Shown one piece after another: positions 25,037 through 33,516 of a stretch of 64,000 nt of DNA. The DNA lies in the NCBI RefSeq assembly GCF_017876395.1, contig NZ_JAGINX010000001.1, forward strand, positions 2,170,001 to 2,234,000, given 5' to 3'. This DNA comes from Nesterenkonia lacusekhoensis (GTDB lineage: Bacteria > Actinomycetota > Actinomycetes > Actinomycetales > Micrococcaceae). The position numbers were made by a program, and so were the translations under genes. Within the stretch, counting starts at the first letter, position 1, and every line of letters starts with the position of its first letter. The notes beneath the pieces are model-generated. The model searched no databases, was not told the origin of the DNA, and saw nothing but the letters and a program-made list of their open reading frames with translations.

Positions 25037-25900
25037 ATGGGCTCGTCCGCACCCACCCTGGAGCGCGACGCCGTCAGCACCGCCGGAACCGGCGGCCATG
25101 ACGCACCCACCCCGCTTCCGGCGGCCGCCCCGCCGGCGCCTTCGCTCGCTGTGGATCTGCTCAATGTGGGCAGGACCTTCGGCGAGCGCACTGTGCTGCG
25201 CGACGTCTCCCTGGAGATCCGTCCCGGTGAGGTCATCGCCATCCTGGGCTCCTCCGGCTGCGGCAAGTCCACGCTGCTGCGTCAGGTCGGAGGCCTGGAC
25301 ACCGGCCACCAGGGCCAGATCCTCATCGCTGGCGAGCCGGTGCGGCGCTACGACCCGCGTACGGCCGTCGGCTTTCAGGAGCCCCGGCTGCTGCCGTGGC
25401 GCTCGATCCGGAAGAACGTCGCACTCGGGCTGCCTCGCGGGCTTCCCAAGGCTCAGGGCCGTGAACGGGTCGATGAGCTCCTGGAACTGGTCGGGCTGAG
25501 CGATCGCGCTCATCTGCGTCCCCGCGAGATCTCCGGAGGCATGGCCCAGCGCGCCTCCCTGGCGCGGGCGCTGGCCCGCCGCCCCGGGGTGCTGCTGCTC
25601 GACGAGCCGTTCGGCGCCCTCGACGCTCTGACCCGTCTGAAGATGCAGGACCTGCTCCTCGACGTCCACGCCCAGACCGGCACCACTGTGCTGCTGGTGA
25701 CCCACGACGTCGACGAGTCCCTGCAGCTGGCCGACCGCATCCTGCTGTTGGGCGCTGAGGAGCACGCCGAGCGCGAAGGCGCCACCATCACCCGGCTGCT
25801 CACCGTGCCCGGCCGACGCCCCCGCTCCCGCTCCTCCGCCGAGTTCGCCGCTCTGCGCGAGGAGCTGCTCTCCGGGCTGGGCGTGGACGGGACCCACTGA
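25037..25900 (+). CDS. ssuB: Sulfonate/taurine-type ABC transporter ATPase
   Basis: A 287-residue ATPase with Walker A GSSGCGKSTLLR, the family-typical FQEPRLLPWRSIRKNV (Q-loop of SsuB/TauB proteins), signature ISGGMAQRASLARAL, Walker B LLLDEPFGALDALTR and switch His VTHDVDESLQLADR. A Pro/Ala-rich extension of about 35 residues precedes the ATPase domain. It is the first gene of an operon with a binding protein, a permease and methionine-synthesis genes, behind a SAM-I riboswitch. The solute is probably an alkanesulfonate or similar organosulfur compound. Confidence 0.87.
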   Translation: MGSSAPTLERDAVSTAGTGGHDAPTPLPAAAPPAPSLAVDLLNVGRTFGERTVLRDVSLEIRPGEVIAILGSSGCGKSTLLRQVGGLDTGHQGQILIAGEPVRRYDPRTAVGFQEPRLLPWRSIRKNVALGLPRGLPKAQGRERVDELLELVGLSDRAHLRPREISGGMAQRASLARALARRPGVLLLDEPFGALDALTRLKMQDLLLDVHAQTGTTVLLVTHDVDESLQLADRILLLGAEEHAEREGATITRLLTVPGRRPRSRSSAEFAALREELLSGLGVDGTH

Positions 25901-26070
25901 CGCCGTGGTGCATCCGCGGATGCACCCGTCCCCTCCCCGCCCCTGGACCGGAGGCGGAGAGCTGCGGCCCCGCTCCTGGACCTGGCCCCGCCCCTCCTGA
26001 GAACCCGCCCGTGACCGTGTCCATCGCCGGCACAGTCCGCCACATCCGTTTCACCACCGAAAGGCCTCAC

Positions 26071-27135
26071 ATGCCCACCACCGCTCGCCGATTCACCCGC
26101 TCCGCCCAGGCTCTCTGCGGCACTGCAGCTGTGATGCTGCTGGCCACCTCCTGCGGCTCCGGGGAGAACGACGGCGAGCTGGAGACGCTCACCATCGATT
26201 TCGCCACCTACAACCCGCTCTCCCTGGTCATGCTGGAGCACGGCTGGCTGGAGGAGGAGCTCGAAGAGCTGGGCACCGAGGTCCAGTGGATCCAGTCCCA
26301 CGGCTCCAACCAGGCCAACGAGAACCTGCGGGCCGGCAACCTGGACGTGGGCTCCGCCGCCGGTTCCGCCGCGCTGCTGAACCGTTCGGTGGGTGCTGAT
26401 GTCCACACCTTCTACGTGGAGTCCCAGCCCGAATGGTCGGCGCTGGTGACCACCCCGGATTCCGACATCCAAGGCCCGGAGGACCTCGAGGGCGCGTCGG
26501 TGGCCGCCACCCCGGCCACGGACCCCTTCTTCTTCCTGGCCCGCTCGCTGGAGGAGGCGGGCCTGACGACGGCGGATGTGGAGGTCCAGGCTCTGCAGCA
26601 TGCCGATGGCCGTCAGGCCCTGGAGAACGGCGACGTCGATGCCTGGGCGGGCCTGGACCCGATCATGGCCGATGCGGAGCTGAGCGGGGCTGAGCTGGTG
26701 CACCGCGACGTCGACTTCAACACCTACTCCACGATCAACGCCACCGCTGATTTCCTGGAGGGTCATCCCGAGGTCGCCCAGACTGTGGCCGACGTCTACG
26801 AACAGGCTCGTCAGTGGGCCCTGGAGCACCCGGAGGAGACCGCCGAGATCCTCGCCGAGCATGCGAGCATCGACCTCGAGGTCGCCGAGCTGGTCCTCGA
26901 GGAGCGGGTGGACTTCGACATCGATCCGGTGCCCGGAGACGACCTCCGTCAGTCCCTGGAGCCGGTGGGTCCTGCTTTCGTGGAGAACGGCGACGTCGAC
27001 TCCCAGGATCAGGTGGACGAGGCTCTCGAGGAGCTCTTCTTCACCGACTATGCCGAGCAGGCTGAGCCCTCCGACGCCGAGGGCTCTGAGGACGCGGCCG
27101 AGGAAGCCGACATCGCAGAGGATGAGGACGCATGA
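26071..27135 (+). CDS. ssuA: Sulfonate-type ABC transporter substrate-binding lipoprotein
   Basis: A 354-residue lipoprotein. The signal peptide ends in LLATSC and is followed by an acidic linker. The NMT1/SsuA-type fold shows LTIDFATYNPLSLVMLEHGWLEEEL, LRAGNLDVGSAAGSAALLN and VAATPATDPFFFLARSLEEAGL. The C-terminus has an extra strongly acidic tail (about 30 residues, mostly Glu/Asp/Ala). ATG 26071 is chosen because it starts the signal peptide and follows GAAAGG; upstream codons in the same frame look non-coding. There is a 170-bp gap after ssuB with no feature seen. Confidence 0.85.
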   Translation: MPTTARRFTRSAQALCGTAAVMLLATSCGSGENDGELETLTIDFATYNPLSLVMLEHGWLEEELEELGTEVQWIQSHGSNQANENLRAGNLDVGSAAGSAALLNRSVGADVHTFYVESQPEWSALVTTPDSDIQGPEDLEGASVAATPATDPFFFLARSLEEAGLTTADVEVQALQHADGRQALENGDVDAWAGLDPIMADAELSGAELVHRDVDFNTYSTINATADFLEGHPEVAQTVADVYEQARQWALEHPEETAEILAEHASIDLEVAELVLEERVDFDIDPVPGDDLRQSLEPVGPAFVENGDVDSQDQVDEALEELFFTDYAEQAEPSDAEGSEDAAEEADIAEDEDA

Positions 27136-28049
27136 GCCAGGTCTCCACCGCCTCCGCAGCCCCCGCGGACTCGAGCGACGCCGCGGTCAGCGGAACCTCC
27201 GCTGAGAGCACCGCCTCCGCGGCCCCCGCCAGCAGCACCGGAGACAGCGCCTCCGGAAAGGCCCGTCGCACTGCCGAGCCGACCCGCCGCGGACTGCATC
27301 CGCTGACCAAAGTCGCCGTGGGCGCCGTCGTGCCGCTGCTCCTGCTGGCCGTGTGGTGGGTGGTGACCGAGGAGCTGGAGATCTTCTCCCCCATCCAGCT
27401 GCCCGCTCCGCTGGATGTCTATGAGGCCGGCGTCGGGCTCTACGAATCGGGCCTGCTCGCCGAGCACATGAGCATCTCGCTGCAGCGGGTGCTGCTGGGC
27501 TTCGGCGTCGGTGCCGGACTGGGACTGGCGCTGGGCTCGCTGCTGGGCCTGTCGAAGATCGCTGACCTTCTGCTCAACCCGACTGTGGGAGCCTTCCGTG
27601 CCGTCCCCTCCCTCGCCTGGGTTCCGCTGCTGCTGCTCTGGGTGGGCATCGGTGAGGACTCCAAGGTCCTGCTGATCGCCATCGGCGCGTTCTTCCCCGT
27701 CTTCACCTCAGTCCACTCGGCGCTGCGCCACGTGGATCCGCAGCTGGTGGAGGCCGGCCGGGCGTTCGGCTTCCACGGCCTGCGCCTGTTGGGCACCGTC
27801 CAGCTGCCCGCCGTGGTGCCTCCGGTGTTCTCCGGACTGCGCTTGGGGCTGGCGCAGGCCTGGCTGTTCCTGGTCGCCGCTGAGCTGCTGGCCGCGGCCG
27901 AGGGGCTCGGGTTCCTGCTGACCGAATCGCAGAACAACGGCCGCACCGACCGCCTGCTGCTGGCGATCGTGCTGCTGGCCCTGCTGGGCAAGCTCACCGA
28001 TGCTCTGCTCGGTGTGATCGAACGAAAGGCGCTGACGAAATGGGCCTGA
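27132..28049 (+). CDS. ssuC: Sulfonate-type ABC transporter permease
   Basis: A 305-residue BPD-type permease. The first 55 residues are a Ser/Ala/Thr-rich cytoplasmic segment, unusual in length for SsuC. Helices follow, for example VAVGAVVPLLLLAVWWVV and ALGSLLGLSKIADLLLNPT. The coupling loop is VEAGRAFGFHGLRLLGTVQLPAVVPPVFSGLRL. It overlaps the ssuA stop by 4 bp and the next gene by 10 bp. Confidence 0.87.
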   Translation: MSQVSTASAAPADSSDAAVSGTSAESTASAAPASSTGDSASGKARRTAEPTRRGLHPLTKVAVGAVVPLLLLAVWWVVTEELEIFSPIQLPAPLDVYEAGVGLYESGLLAEHMSISLQRVLLGFGVGAGLGLALGSLLGLSKIADLLLNPTVGAFRAVPSLAWVPLLLLWVGIGEDSKVLLIAIGAFFPVFTSVHSALRHVDPQLVEAGRAFGFHGLRLLGTVQLPAVVPPVFSGLRLGLAQAWLFLVAAELLAAAEGLGFLLTESQNNGRTDRLLLAIVLLALLGKLTDALLGVIERKALTKWA

Positions 28050-30160
28050 GCACACACACCAGGACCGCACACCCACGGGCCGCCCACACCAGGACCGCAC
28101 ACCCGCTGGAGTCCGACGTCCATGCCTGGGATGAGCCGGACCTGAGCGATGACACCCCGGAGGCAGAGGCCGCGCGGTTGGACTTCTGGGCCCGGGCCGC
28201 AGGACTGCTGGACTGGGAGACCGGCTTCCAGACCACCCACAGCTGGACCCCGCCTGACCCTGAGGCCCGGCGCGGCCCGCAGATGCGCTGGTTCGAGGAC
28301 GGGAAGCTCAACGCGGCGGTGAACTGCGTGGACCGTCATGTCCAGACCGGCCGCGGCGACGTCGTCGCTCTGCACTTCGAGGGCGAGCCGGGCGATCGCG
28401 AGGACGTCACCTACGCCGACCTGCAGGAGAGGGTGAACCGGGCCGCCAACGCCCTGGAGTCCCTCGGCGTCACCCAGGGCGACCGCGTGGTCATCTACCT
28501 GCCGGTGCTGGTGGAGACCATCGTGATCACGCTGGCCTGCGCGCGGATCGGTGCGGTGCATTCGCTGGTCTTCGGCGGCTTCTCCGCTGAGGCGCTGCAG
28601 TTCCGCGTGGAGGACACCGGGGCCAAGCTGCTGGTCACCACCGACGGCCAGTTCCGGCGCGGCAGGGCGGTCCCGGTCAAGGAGAACGCCGACGCCGCCG
28701 TCGCCGGGGAGAACCAGATCGAACACGTGCTGGTGCTGCGCCGCACCGGCAGTGAGATCCCGTGGAGCTCCGAGGACCTCAACGGCGACGGCCTGGGCCG
28801 CGACATCTGGTGGCACGAGATCGTCGACACCGCCTCGGCCGAGCACGAGCCGCAGTTCTTCGAGGCCGAGACCCCGCTGTTCATCATGTACACCTCGGGG
28901 ACCACCGGAAAGCCCAAGGGGCTGGTGCACACCACCGGCGGCTACCTGACCGGTGCTGTCTACAGCTACCTGCGGCTGTTCGCGCATCCGGATCCGGACC
29001 AGCGCGACGCCGACGTCCATTGGTGCACCGCCGACCTCGCCTGGGTCACCGCCCACACCTATGAGATGTACGGGCCGCTGGGCGCCGGAGCCACCCAGGT
29101 GATCTACGAGGGCGTGCCGAACGTCCCCCACGCCGGTCGGCACTTCGAGATCATCCAGCGCCACCGGGTGACCAGCTACTACACCGCCCCCACGCTGATC
29201 CGTTCGCTGATGGGATGGTGGCCTTCAGGCATCCCTGCCGACTATGACCTCTCCTCCATCCGTCTGGGCGGGACCGTGGGAGAGGCGGTGAACCCGGAGG
29301 CCGCCGAGTGGCTGCGCCGGGAGATCGGCCGGGACACCCGGGAGGAGGGGAACGACGCCGGCCGGCCGGCCCTCCCACTGGTGGACACCTGGTGGCAGTC
29401 CGAGTCCGGCTCCACCGTCCTCTCCCCCAGGCCGGAGCAGCGGGATCCCTCCCGGTTCAAGCCGGGTTCGGTGGCCCGGGAGATGCCCGGATGGAAGACC
29501 GCCGTGGTCGATGAGTTCGGCAACCCCTCGGGCACCGACGTCCAGGGCAACATCGTCGTCACCCGGACCGGGCCCTCCATGGCACGGACCGTCTGGGGCG
29601 ACCCGGAGCGGTTCTACACCTCCTACTGGGAGAAGTACGCCCAGGCCGAGGGCGGTCGCGGCTGGTTCCTCGCCGGGGACGGGGCCCGCCGCGACGCCGA
29701 GGGCGACATCTGGATCCTGGGCCGCATCGACGACGCCATCAATGTCTCCGGCCATCTGCTCTCCACCATCGAGATCGAATCCGCCCTGGTGACCCATCCC
29801 GATGTGGTCGAGGCCGGCGTCGCGCCCTGCTATGACGCCACCACCGGTCATGCCGCCGTCGCCTTCGTGGTGCTCAGCGGCAGCGGGCGGCACCGCTCCG
29901 AGGAGGAGCTGTTGCCGGAGCTGCGCGCCCATGTGGGAGAGGTCATCGGTCCGGTGGCCAAACCGCGCACAGTGATCGTCGTGCCGGAGGTCCCCAAGAC
30001 CAGATCGGGGAAGATCATGCGCCGGCTGCTGACCCAGCTGCACGACGGTGAGACCCTCGGCGACACCACAAGCCTGCAGAACGAACCCTGCGTCCCCCAG
30101 ATCCAACAGATCTGCGAAGACCTTAAGACCGCACACCAGAGAGAAGAGGCCACAGCATGA
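28040..30160 (+). CDS. Acetyl-CoA synthetase-like AMP-forming acyl-CoA ligase
   Basis: A 706-residue adenylate-forming enzyme. The P-loop is YTSGTTGKPKGLVHT, the A5-type motif DTWWQSESGS, the A7 LAGDGARRD, the hinge GRIDDAINVSGHLLST, and the catalytic Lys is K658 in TRSGKIMRR. The Trp of the WWQ(S)E motif that limits acyl size in acetyl-CoA synthetase is kept, so acetate or another short acid is likely. It is more divergent than housekeeping Acs (VPNVPHAGRHFEI in place of the usual PNWPTPARM-type loop). The N-terminus carries a 30-bp duplication (28055-28074, 28085-28104). Its place between ssuC and metY suggests that it activates an acid made during desulfonation or supplies acetyl-CoA for O-acetylhomoserine. 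Confidence 0.8.
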   Translation: MGLSTHTRTAHPRAAHTRTAHPLESDVHAWDEPDLSDDTPEAEAARLDFWARAAGLLDWETGFQTTHSWTPPDPEARRGPQMRWFEDGKLNAAVNCVDRHVQTGRGDVVALHFEGEPGDREDVTYADLQERVNRAANALESLGVTQGDRVVIYLPVLVETIVITLACARIGAVHSLVFGGFSAEALQFRVEDTGAKLLVTTDGQFRRGRAVPVKENADAAVAGENQIEHVLVLRRTGSEIPWSSEDLNGDGLGRDIWWHEIVDTASAEHEPQFFEAETPLFIMYTSGTTGKPKGLVHTTGGYLTGAVYSYLRLFAHPDPDQRDADVHWCTADLAWVTAHTYEMYGPLGAGATQVIYEGVPNVPHAGRHFEIIQRHRVTSYYTAPTLIRSLMGWWPSGIPADYDLSSIRLGGTVGEAVNPEAAEWLRREIGRDTREEGNDAGRPALPLVDTWWQSESGSTVLSPRPEQRDPSRFKPGSVAREMPGWKTAVVDEFGNPSGTDVQGNIVVTRTGPSMARTVWGDPERFYTSYWEKYAQAEGGRGWFLAGDGARRDAEGDIWILGRIDDAINVSGHLLSTIEIESALVTHPDVVEAGVAPCYDATTGHAAVAFVVLSGSGRHRSEEELLPELRAHVGEVIGPVAKPRTVIVVPEVPKTRSGKIMRRLLTQLHDGETLGDTTSLQNEPCVPQIQQICEDLKTAHQREEATA

Positions 30161-31458
30161 CTGATGACCGCACCTTCGGCTTCCGCACGCGAGCGCTGCA
30201 CGCCGGCGCCGTCCCGGACGCCACCTACGGCACCCGTGCGGTGCCGATCCACCAGTCCACCTCGTTCGTCTTCAAAGACACCGACGACGCCGCCAACCTG
30301 TTCGCCCTGCAGAAGTACGGCAACATCTACTCCCGGATCGGCAACCCGACCGTCGCCGCTCTGGAGGAGCGCCTCGCCTCACTGGAGGGCGGCATCGGAG
30401 CGGTGGCCACGGCGTCGGGAATGTCCGCGGAGTTCCTGGTCTTCGCCGCCCTGTGCGGCCAGGGCGACCACATCGTCGCCAGTTCCAAGCTCTACGGCGG
30501 GACCGTCACCCAGCTGGATGTGAGCCTGCGCCGCTTCGGCATCGAGACCACCTTTGTGGACTCGGACGAGGCCGAGGACTTCGCCGCGGCGGTCCAGGAG
30601 AACACCAAGCTGATCTTCACCGAGATCGTCTCCAACCCCAGCTCCGATGTGGTGGATCTGCGTGGTCTGGCCGATGTGGCCCACGAGCGCGGCATCCCGC
30701 TGGTGGTGGACTCCACGCTGACCACTCCGTACCTGATCCGGCCGATCGAGCACGGCGCCGACATCGTCACCCATTCGGTCACCAAGTTCCTGGGCGGGCA
30801 CGGCACCACCCTGGGCGGTGTGATCGTGGAGTCCGGGACGTTCCCGTGGAACAACGGCAACTTCCCGCAGATGACCGAAGAGGTCCCCTCCTACGGCGGA
30901 CTGACCTGGTGGGGGAACTTCGCCGAGTACGGCTTCCTCACCAAGATCCGTGCCGAGCAGCTGCGCGACTTCGGCCCCAGCCTCACCCCGCAGGCCGCCT
31001 TCCAACTGATCCAGGGAATCGAAACCCTGCCTCAGCGCATTGAAGAACATGTGAGCAACGCGCAGCGGGTGGCCGAATGGCTCGACGCCGACGACCGCGT
31101 CGAGTACGTGAACTATGCCGGCCTGCCCGCCCACCCGCACCACGCCCGCGGCAAGGAGCTGCTGCCCCAGGGGGTCGGCTCGGTCTTCAGCTTCGGCGTG
31201 AAGGGTGGCCGCGAGGTCGGTGCGGACTTCATCGGCAGGCTGCAGCTGGCCAGCCACCTGGCCAATGTGGGCGATGCCCGCACCCTGGTGCTGCACCCGG
31301 CCTCCACCACCCACCAGCAGCTCAGCACCGAGCAGCTGGACGCCGCCGGCATCCCTGATGACCTGGTGCGCATCTCCGTGGGTCTCGAAGACGTCGAGGA
31401 CATCATCTGGGACCTGGACCAGGCCCTGACCGCCGCTCTGGAAGGAGCACAGGCATGA
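30157..31458 (+). CDS. metY: O-acetylhomoserine aminocarboxypropyltransferase (sulfhydrylase)
   Basis: A 433-residue PLP enzyme of the Cys/Met metabolism family. It begins FGFRTRALHAGAVPDATYGTRAVPIHQSTSF, has the MetY-type long insertion between the catalytic region and the end, and PLP binds K210 (HSVTKFLGGHGTTLGG). It condenses O-acetylhomoserine with sulfide to homocysteine, or with methanethiol to methionine. Located downstream of sulfonate-import genes and under the same SAM riboswitch, it is the probable sink for sulfur released by the monooxygenases. It overlaps the preceding and following genes by 4 bp. Confidence 0.93.
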   Translation: MTDDRTFGFRTRALHAGAVPDATYGTRAVPIHQSTSFVFKDTDDAANLFALQKYGNIYSRIGNPTVAALEERLASLEGGIGAVATASGMSAEFLVFAALCGQGDHIVASSKLYGGTVTQLDVSLRRFGIETTFVDSDEAEDFAAAVQENTKLIFTEIVSNPSSDVVDLRGLADVAHERGIPLVVDSTLTTPYLIRPIEHGADIVTHSVTKFLGGHGTTLGGVIVESGTFPWNNGNFPQMTEEVPSYGGLTWWGNFAEYGFLTKIRAEQLRDFGPSLTPQAAFQLIQGIETLPQRIEEHVSNAQRVAEWLDADDRVEYVNYAGLPAHPHHARGKELLPQGVGSVFSFGVKGGREVGADFIGRLQLASHLANVGDARTLVLHPASTTHQQLSTEQLDAAGIPDDLVRISVGLEDVEDIIWDLDQALTAALEGAQA

Positions 31459-31982
31459 CCGCCACCGTTGAGAACACCCAGCACCCGCATGGCTCCTGGG
31501 AGGAGCCCGGCCCGGCCCGGCGCCTGCAGCTGCTGCGCAGCGCCGAGTCCGTGGCCATCGTGGGCATGTCGAATAAGCCCGCCCGGGCCAGCTACTTCGT
31601 GGGCACCTACCTGACCTCGGACTCCAGCTACCGGCTCTACTGGATCAACCCTGCCCTGGAGGGCAAGGAAGTCCTGGGCCGTCCCGGCTACGCCTCTCTG
31701 GCAGATCTGCCGGAGTCCCCGGACATCGTGGTGGCCTTCCGCAAGCCCGCCGATCTGCCGGCGCTGGCTGAGGACGCCGCCCAGGCCGGAGCCAAGACTC
31801 TGTGGGTCCAGCTGGGCATCCATTCGGAGGAGGCGATGCAGAAGGCCACGGACCTGGGGCTGAACGCCGTGCAGAACCGCTGCATCAAAATCGAGCACGG
31901 GCGCTTCCACGGCAATCTGCATCTGGGCGGCTTCGACACCGGAGTCATCAGCGCCAAGCGCCAGCTCCGGGACGAGGGATGA
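31455..31982 (+). CDS. CoA-binding-domain protein (YccU-like)
   Basis: A 175-residue single-domain Rossmann protein. SVAIVGMSNKPARASYFVGTYL is the glycine-rich nucleotide loop, and LWVQLGIHSEEAMQKATDLGLNAVQNRCIKIEH is the typical C-terminal half. Relatives bind CoA but have no assigned reaction. It is translationally coupled to metY (ATGA overlap). That link recurs in actinobacteria and suggests a function in homocysteine or acyl-CoA handling. Confidence 0.82.
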   Translation: MTATVENTQHPHGSWEEPGPARRLQLLRSAESVAIVGMSNKPARASYFVGTYLTSDSSYRLYWINPALEGKEVLGRPGYASLADLPESPDIVVAFRKPADLPALAEDAAQAGAKTLWVQLGIHSEEAMQKATDLGLNAVQNRCIKIEHGRFHGNLHLGGFDTGVISAKRQLRDEG

Positions 31983-31992
31983 GGGGTCGTCC

Positions 31993-32511
31993 ATGAGTGA
32001 TGTCCAGCCCCGTGCCTTCGATCCCCTGGACCTGCGGCGGGCCTTCTCCCAGTTCCCCCAGGGCGTGGTCACCGTCGCTGCGGAGGTGGACGGTCGGCCG
32101 GAAGTCCTGCTGGCCTCCACCTTCACCGTGGGCGTCTCCCTGGAGCCGCCGCTGGTGACCTTCGCGGTCCAGCACACCTCCTCGACCTGGCCGAAGCTGC
32201 GCGACGGCGCCTCCCGCCTGGGCATCTCGGTTATCGGGCGCGAGCATTCGGACCTGTGCCGGCAGATCGCCTCGAAGGACCGAGAGAACCGGTTCGCCGG
32301 CGTCGGGTATCACGTGGCCGAGGACGGGGCACTCATCCTCGAGGATGTGCCGATGTGGCTGAACACGCGCATCCACTCCCAGTTCGCCGCAGGCGACCAT
32401 GACGTGGTCGTCCTGGAGGTGATGGACCTGGGCGTACAGGAGGACGCAGAGCCTGTGGCCTTCCACCGCAGCGAGTTCAAGGAGCTCTCCCCGCTGACCG
32501 TGCGCGTCTGA
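31993..32511 (+). CDS. Flavin reductase family protein (HpaC/NtaB-like)
   Basis: A 172-residue split-barrel flavoprotein: LRRAFSQFPQGVVTVAAEVDGRPEVLLASTFT, VSLEPPLVTFAVQHTSSTWPKLRDG and GISVIGREHSDLCRQIASKDRENRF are the family blocks. Such enzymes reduce FMN or FAD with NAD(P)H and deliver it to separate monooxygenases. It is the last gene of the riboswitch-controlled operon and the only flavin reductase in the window, so it probably serves the two LLM monooxygenases and SfnB. Confidence 0.88.
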   Translation: MSDVQPRAFDPLDLRRAFSQFPQGVVTVAAEVDGRPEVLLASTFTVGVSLEPPLVTFAVQHTSSTWPKLRDGASRLGISVIGREHSDLCRQIASKDRENRFAGVGYHVAEDGALILEDVPMWLNTRIHSQFAAGDHDVVVLEVMDLGVQEDAEPVAFHRSEFKELSPLTVRV

Positions 32512-32537
32512 GCCGAACGCCGCGCTAGGCTGAGGCT

Positions 32538-33026
32538 ATGAGGTTCGGACGGCTCATCGGGGAGGTGCTGCTGTGGCTGGCCTCGCTGGTGGGGCTGGCC
32601 TGCATCCTCCTGGTGGTCCTGGCCTGGACGTTCAACATCAGCCTCATCATGTTCCGCACCGGCTCCATGGAGCCCACCATCCCCAGCGGCTCTGTGGCGG
32701 TGGTCCGCGAGGTCCCCGCCGAGAGCGTGGAACGCGGCGAGATCCTCACCGTGGACCGGCCCGGCCAGCTGCCGGTCACCCACCGGGTCATCGACGTCCA
32801 GCCCGGGGACAGCTCGGGCGAACGGGTGATCAGGATGCAGGGCGACGCGAACGAGGTCGAAGACCCCCACCCCTACACGATCACTGAGGCGCGGACCTAC
32901 CTCACCCACGTGCCCCATGTGGCGAACGCGGTGCATCAGATGAGCAACCCCTGGGTGCTGGGCGGCGTCACCCTGGCCGCCTCCGTGCTGGTCGGATGGG
33001 CGTTCTGGCCGCGCAGGCACACCTGA
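32538..33026 (+). CDS. SipW-type (ER-like) signal peptidase I
   Basis: A 162-residue membrane peptidase with N-terminal helix LLWLASLVGLACILLVVLAW and C-terminal helix PWVLGGVTLAASVLVGWAFW. The nucleophile is Ser43 (TGSMEPTIPSGS). The general base is His82 (VTHRVID) in place of the bacterial lysine, and an acidic residue follows (QGDANEVED, D103). This Ser-His arrangement marks the SipW/archaeal/ER subtype, which in bacteria processes TasA-like and pilus-like proteins. The next genes are remnants of such substrates, so this is a dedicated processing locus. Confidence 0.88.
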   Translation: MRFGRLIGEVLLWLASLVGLACILLVVLAWTFNISLIMFRTGSMEPTIPSGSVAVVREVPAESVERGEILTVDRPGQLPVTHRVIDVQPGDSSGERVIRMQGDANEVEDPHPYTITEARTYLTHVPHVANAVHQMSNPWVLGGVTLAASVLVGWAFWPRRHT

Positions 33027-33072
33027 TCCTCAGTCAGACCCTTGTGAAGCACCTCACGAATATCTAATCTGA

Positions 33073-33516
33073 GGAGGCAGAGGCCCGCTCACTCGCACGG
33101 GGCCTGCAGCGCAGCTGGCCTTCGACGCCGGCGCCCTGAATCCCGGCGGAACGGTCTCCGCCCCGCTGTGGATCCGCGCCGACGCGGTCACCACCGTGGC
33201 CGGAGTCGTCGGATCAGGCGGCATCACCGTGGATGCGGAGGGCGGCAACACCGACGCCCTCTCCTACTCGATCTACGCGATGAATGCCGACGCCACCTGC
33301 AGCGAGTCCCCCGAGGGAACTCCAGTGGCCACCGGTTCCACCCTCGGCTCCTCCACTGAGCTGAGCTCTGACCTCACCCTTGATCCCGGATCCGGGGAGG
33401 CCGCGGACACGGCAGTCCAGCTGTGCTTCGTCGTGGACGCCGCGGAGGAGGGCTTCGCGCAGGCCACTGAGACCAGCGCAGTGTGGACGGTCACCGCCAC
33501 CAGCGTCGAAGACTGA
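33073..33516 (+). pseudogene. SipW-dependent surface protein, N-terminus lost
   Basis: The frame is open from 33073 without an ATG or signal peptide; a GTG at 33196 is the first possible start. The sequence (AAQLAFDAGALNPGGTVSAPLWIRAD, then LSYSIYAMNADATCSESPEGTPVATG and VQLCFVVDAAEEG) has the layout of TasA-like proteins made with a SipW-type signal: an NxGGTVxAPL strand and a later Cys pair. The hydrophobic export signal that must have stood in front is absent. Confidence 0.65.

Noticed and set aside
28040-30160. Naming the ligase acsA without reservation
   Set aside because: The sequence around the acyl pocket and the operon differ from housekeeping acetyl-CoA synthetase. The true substrate may be another short acid.
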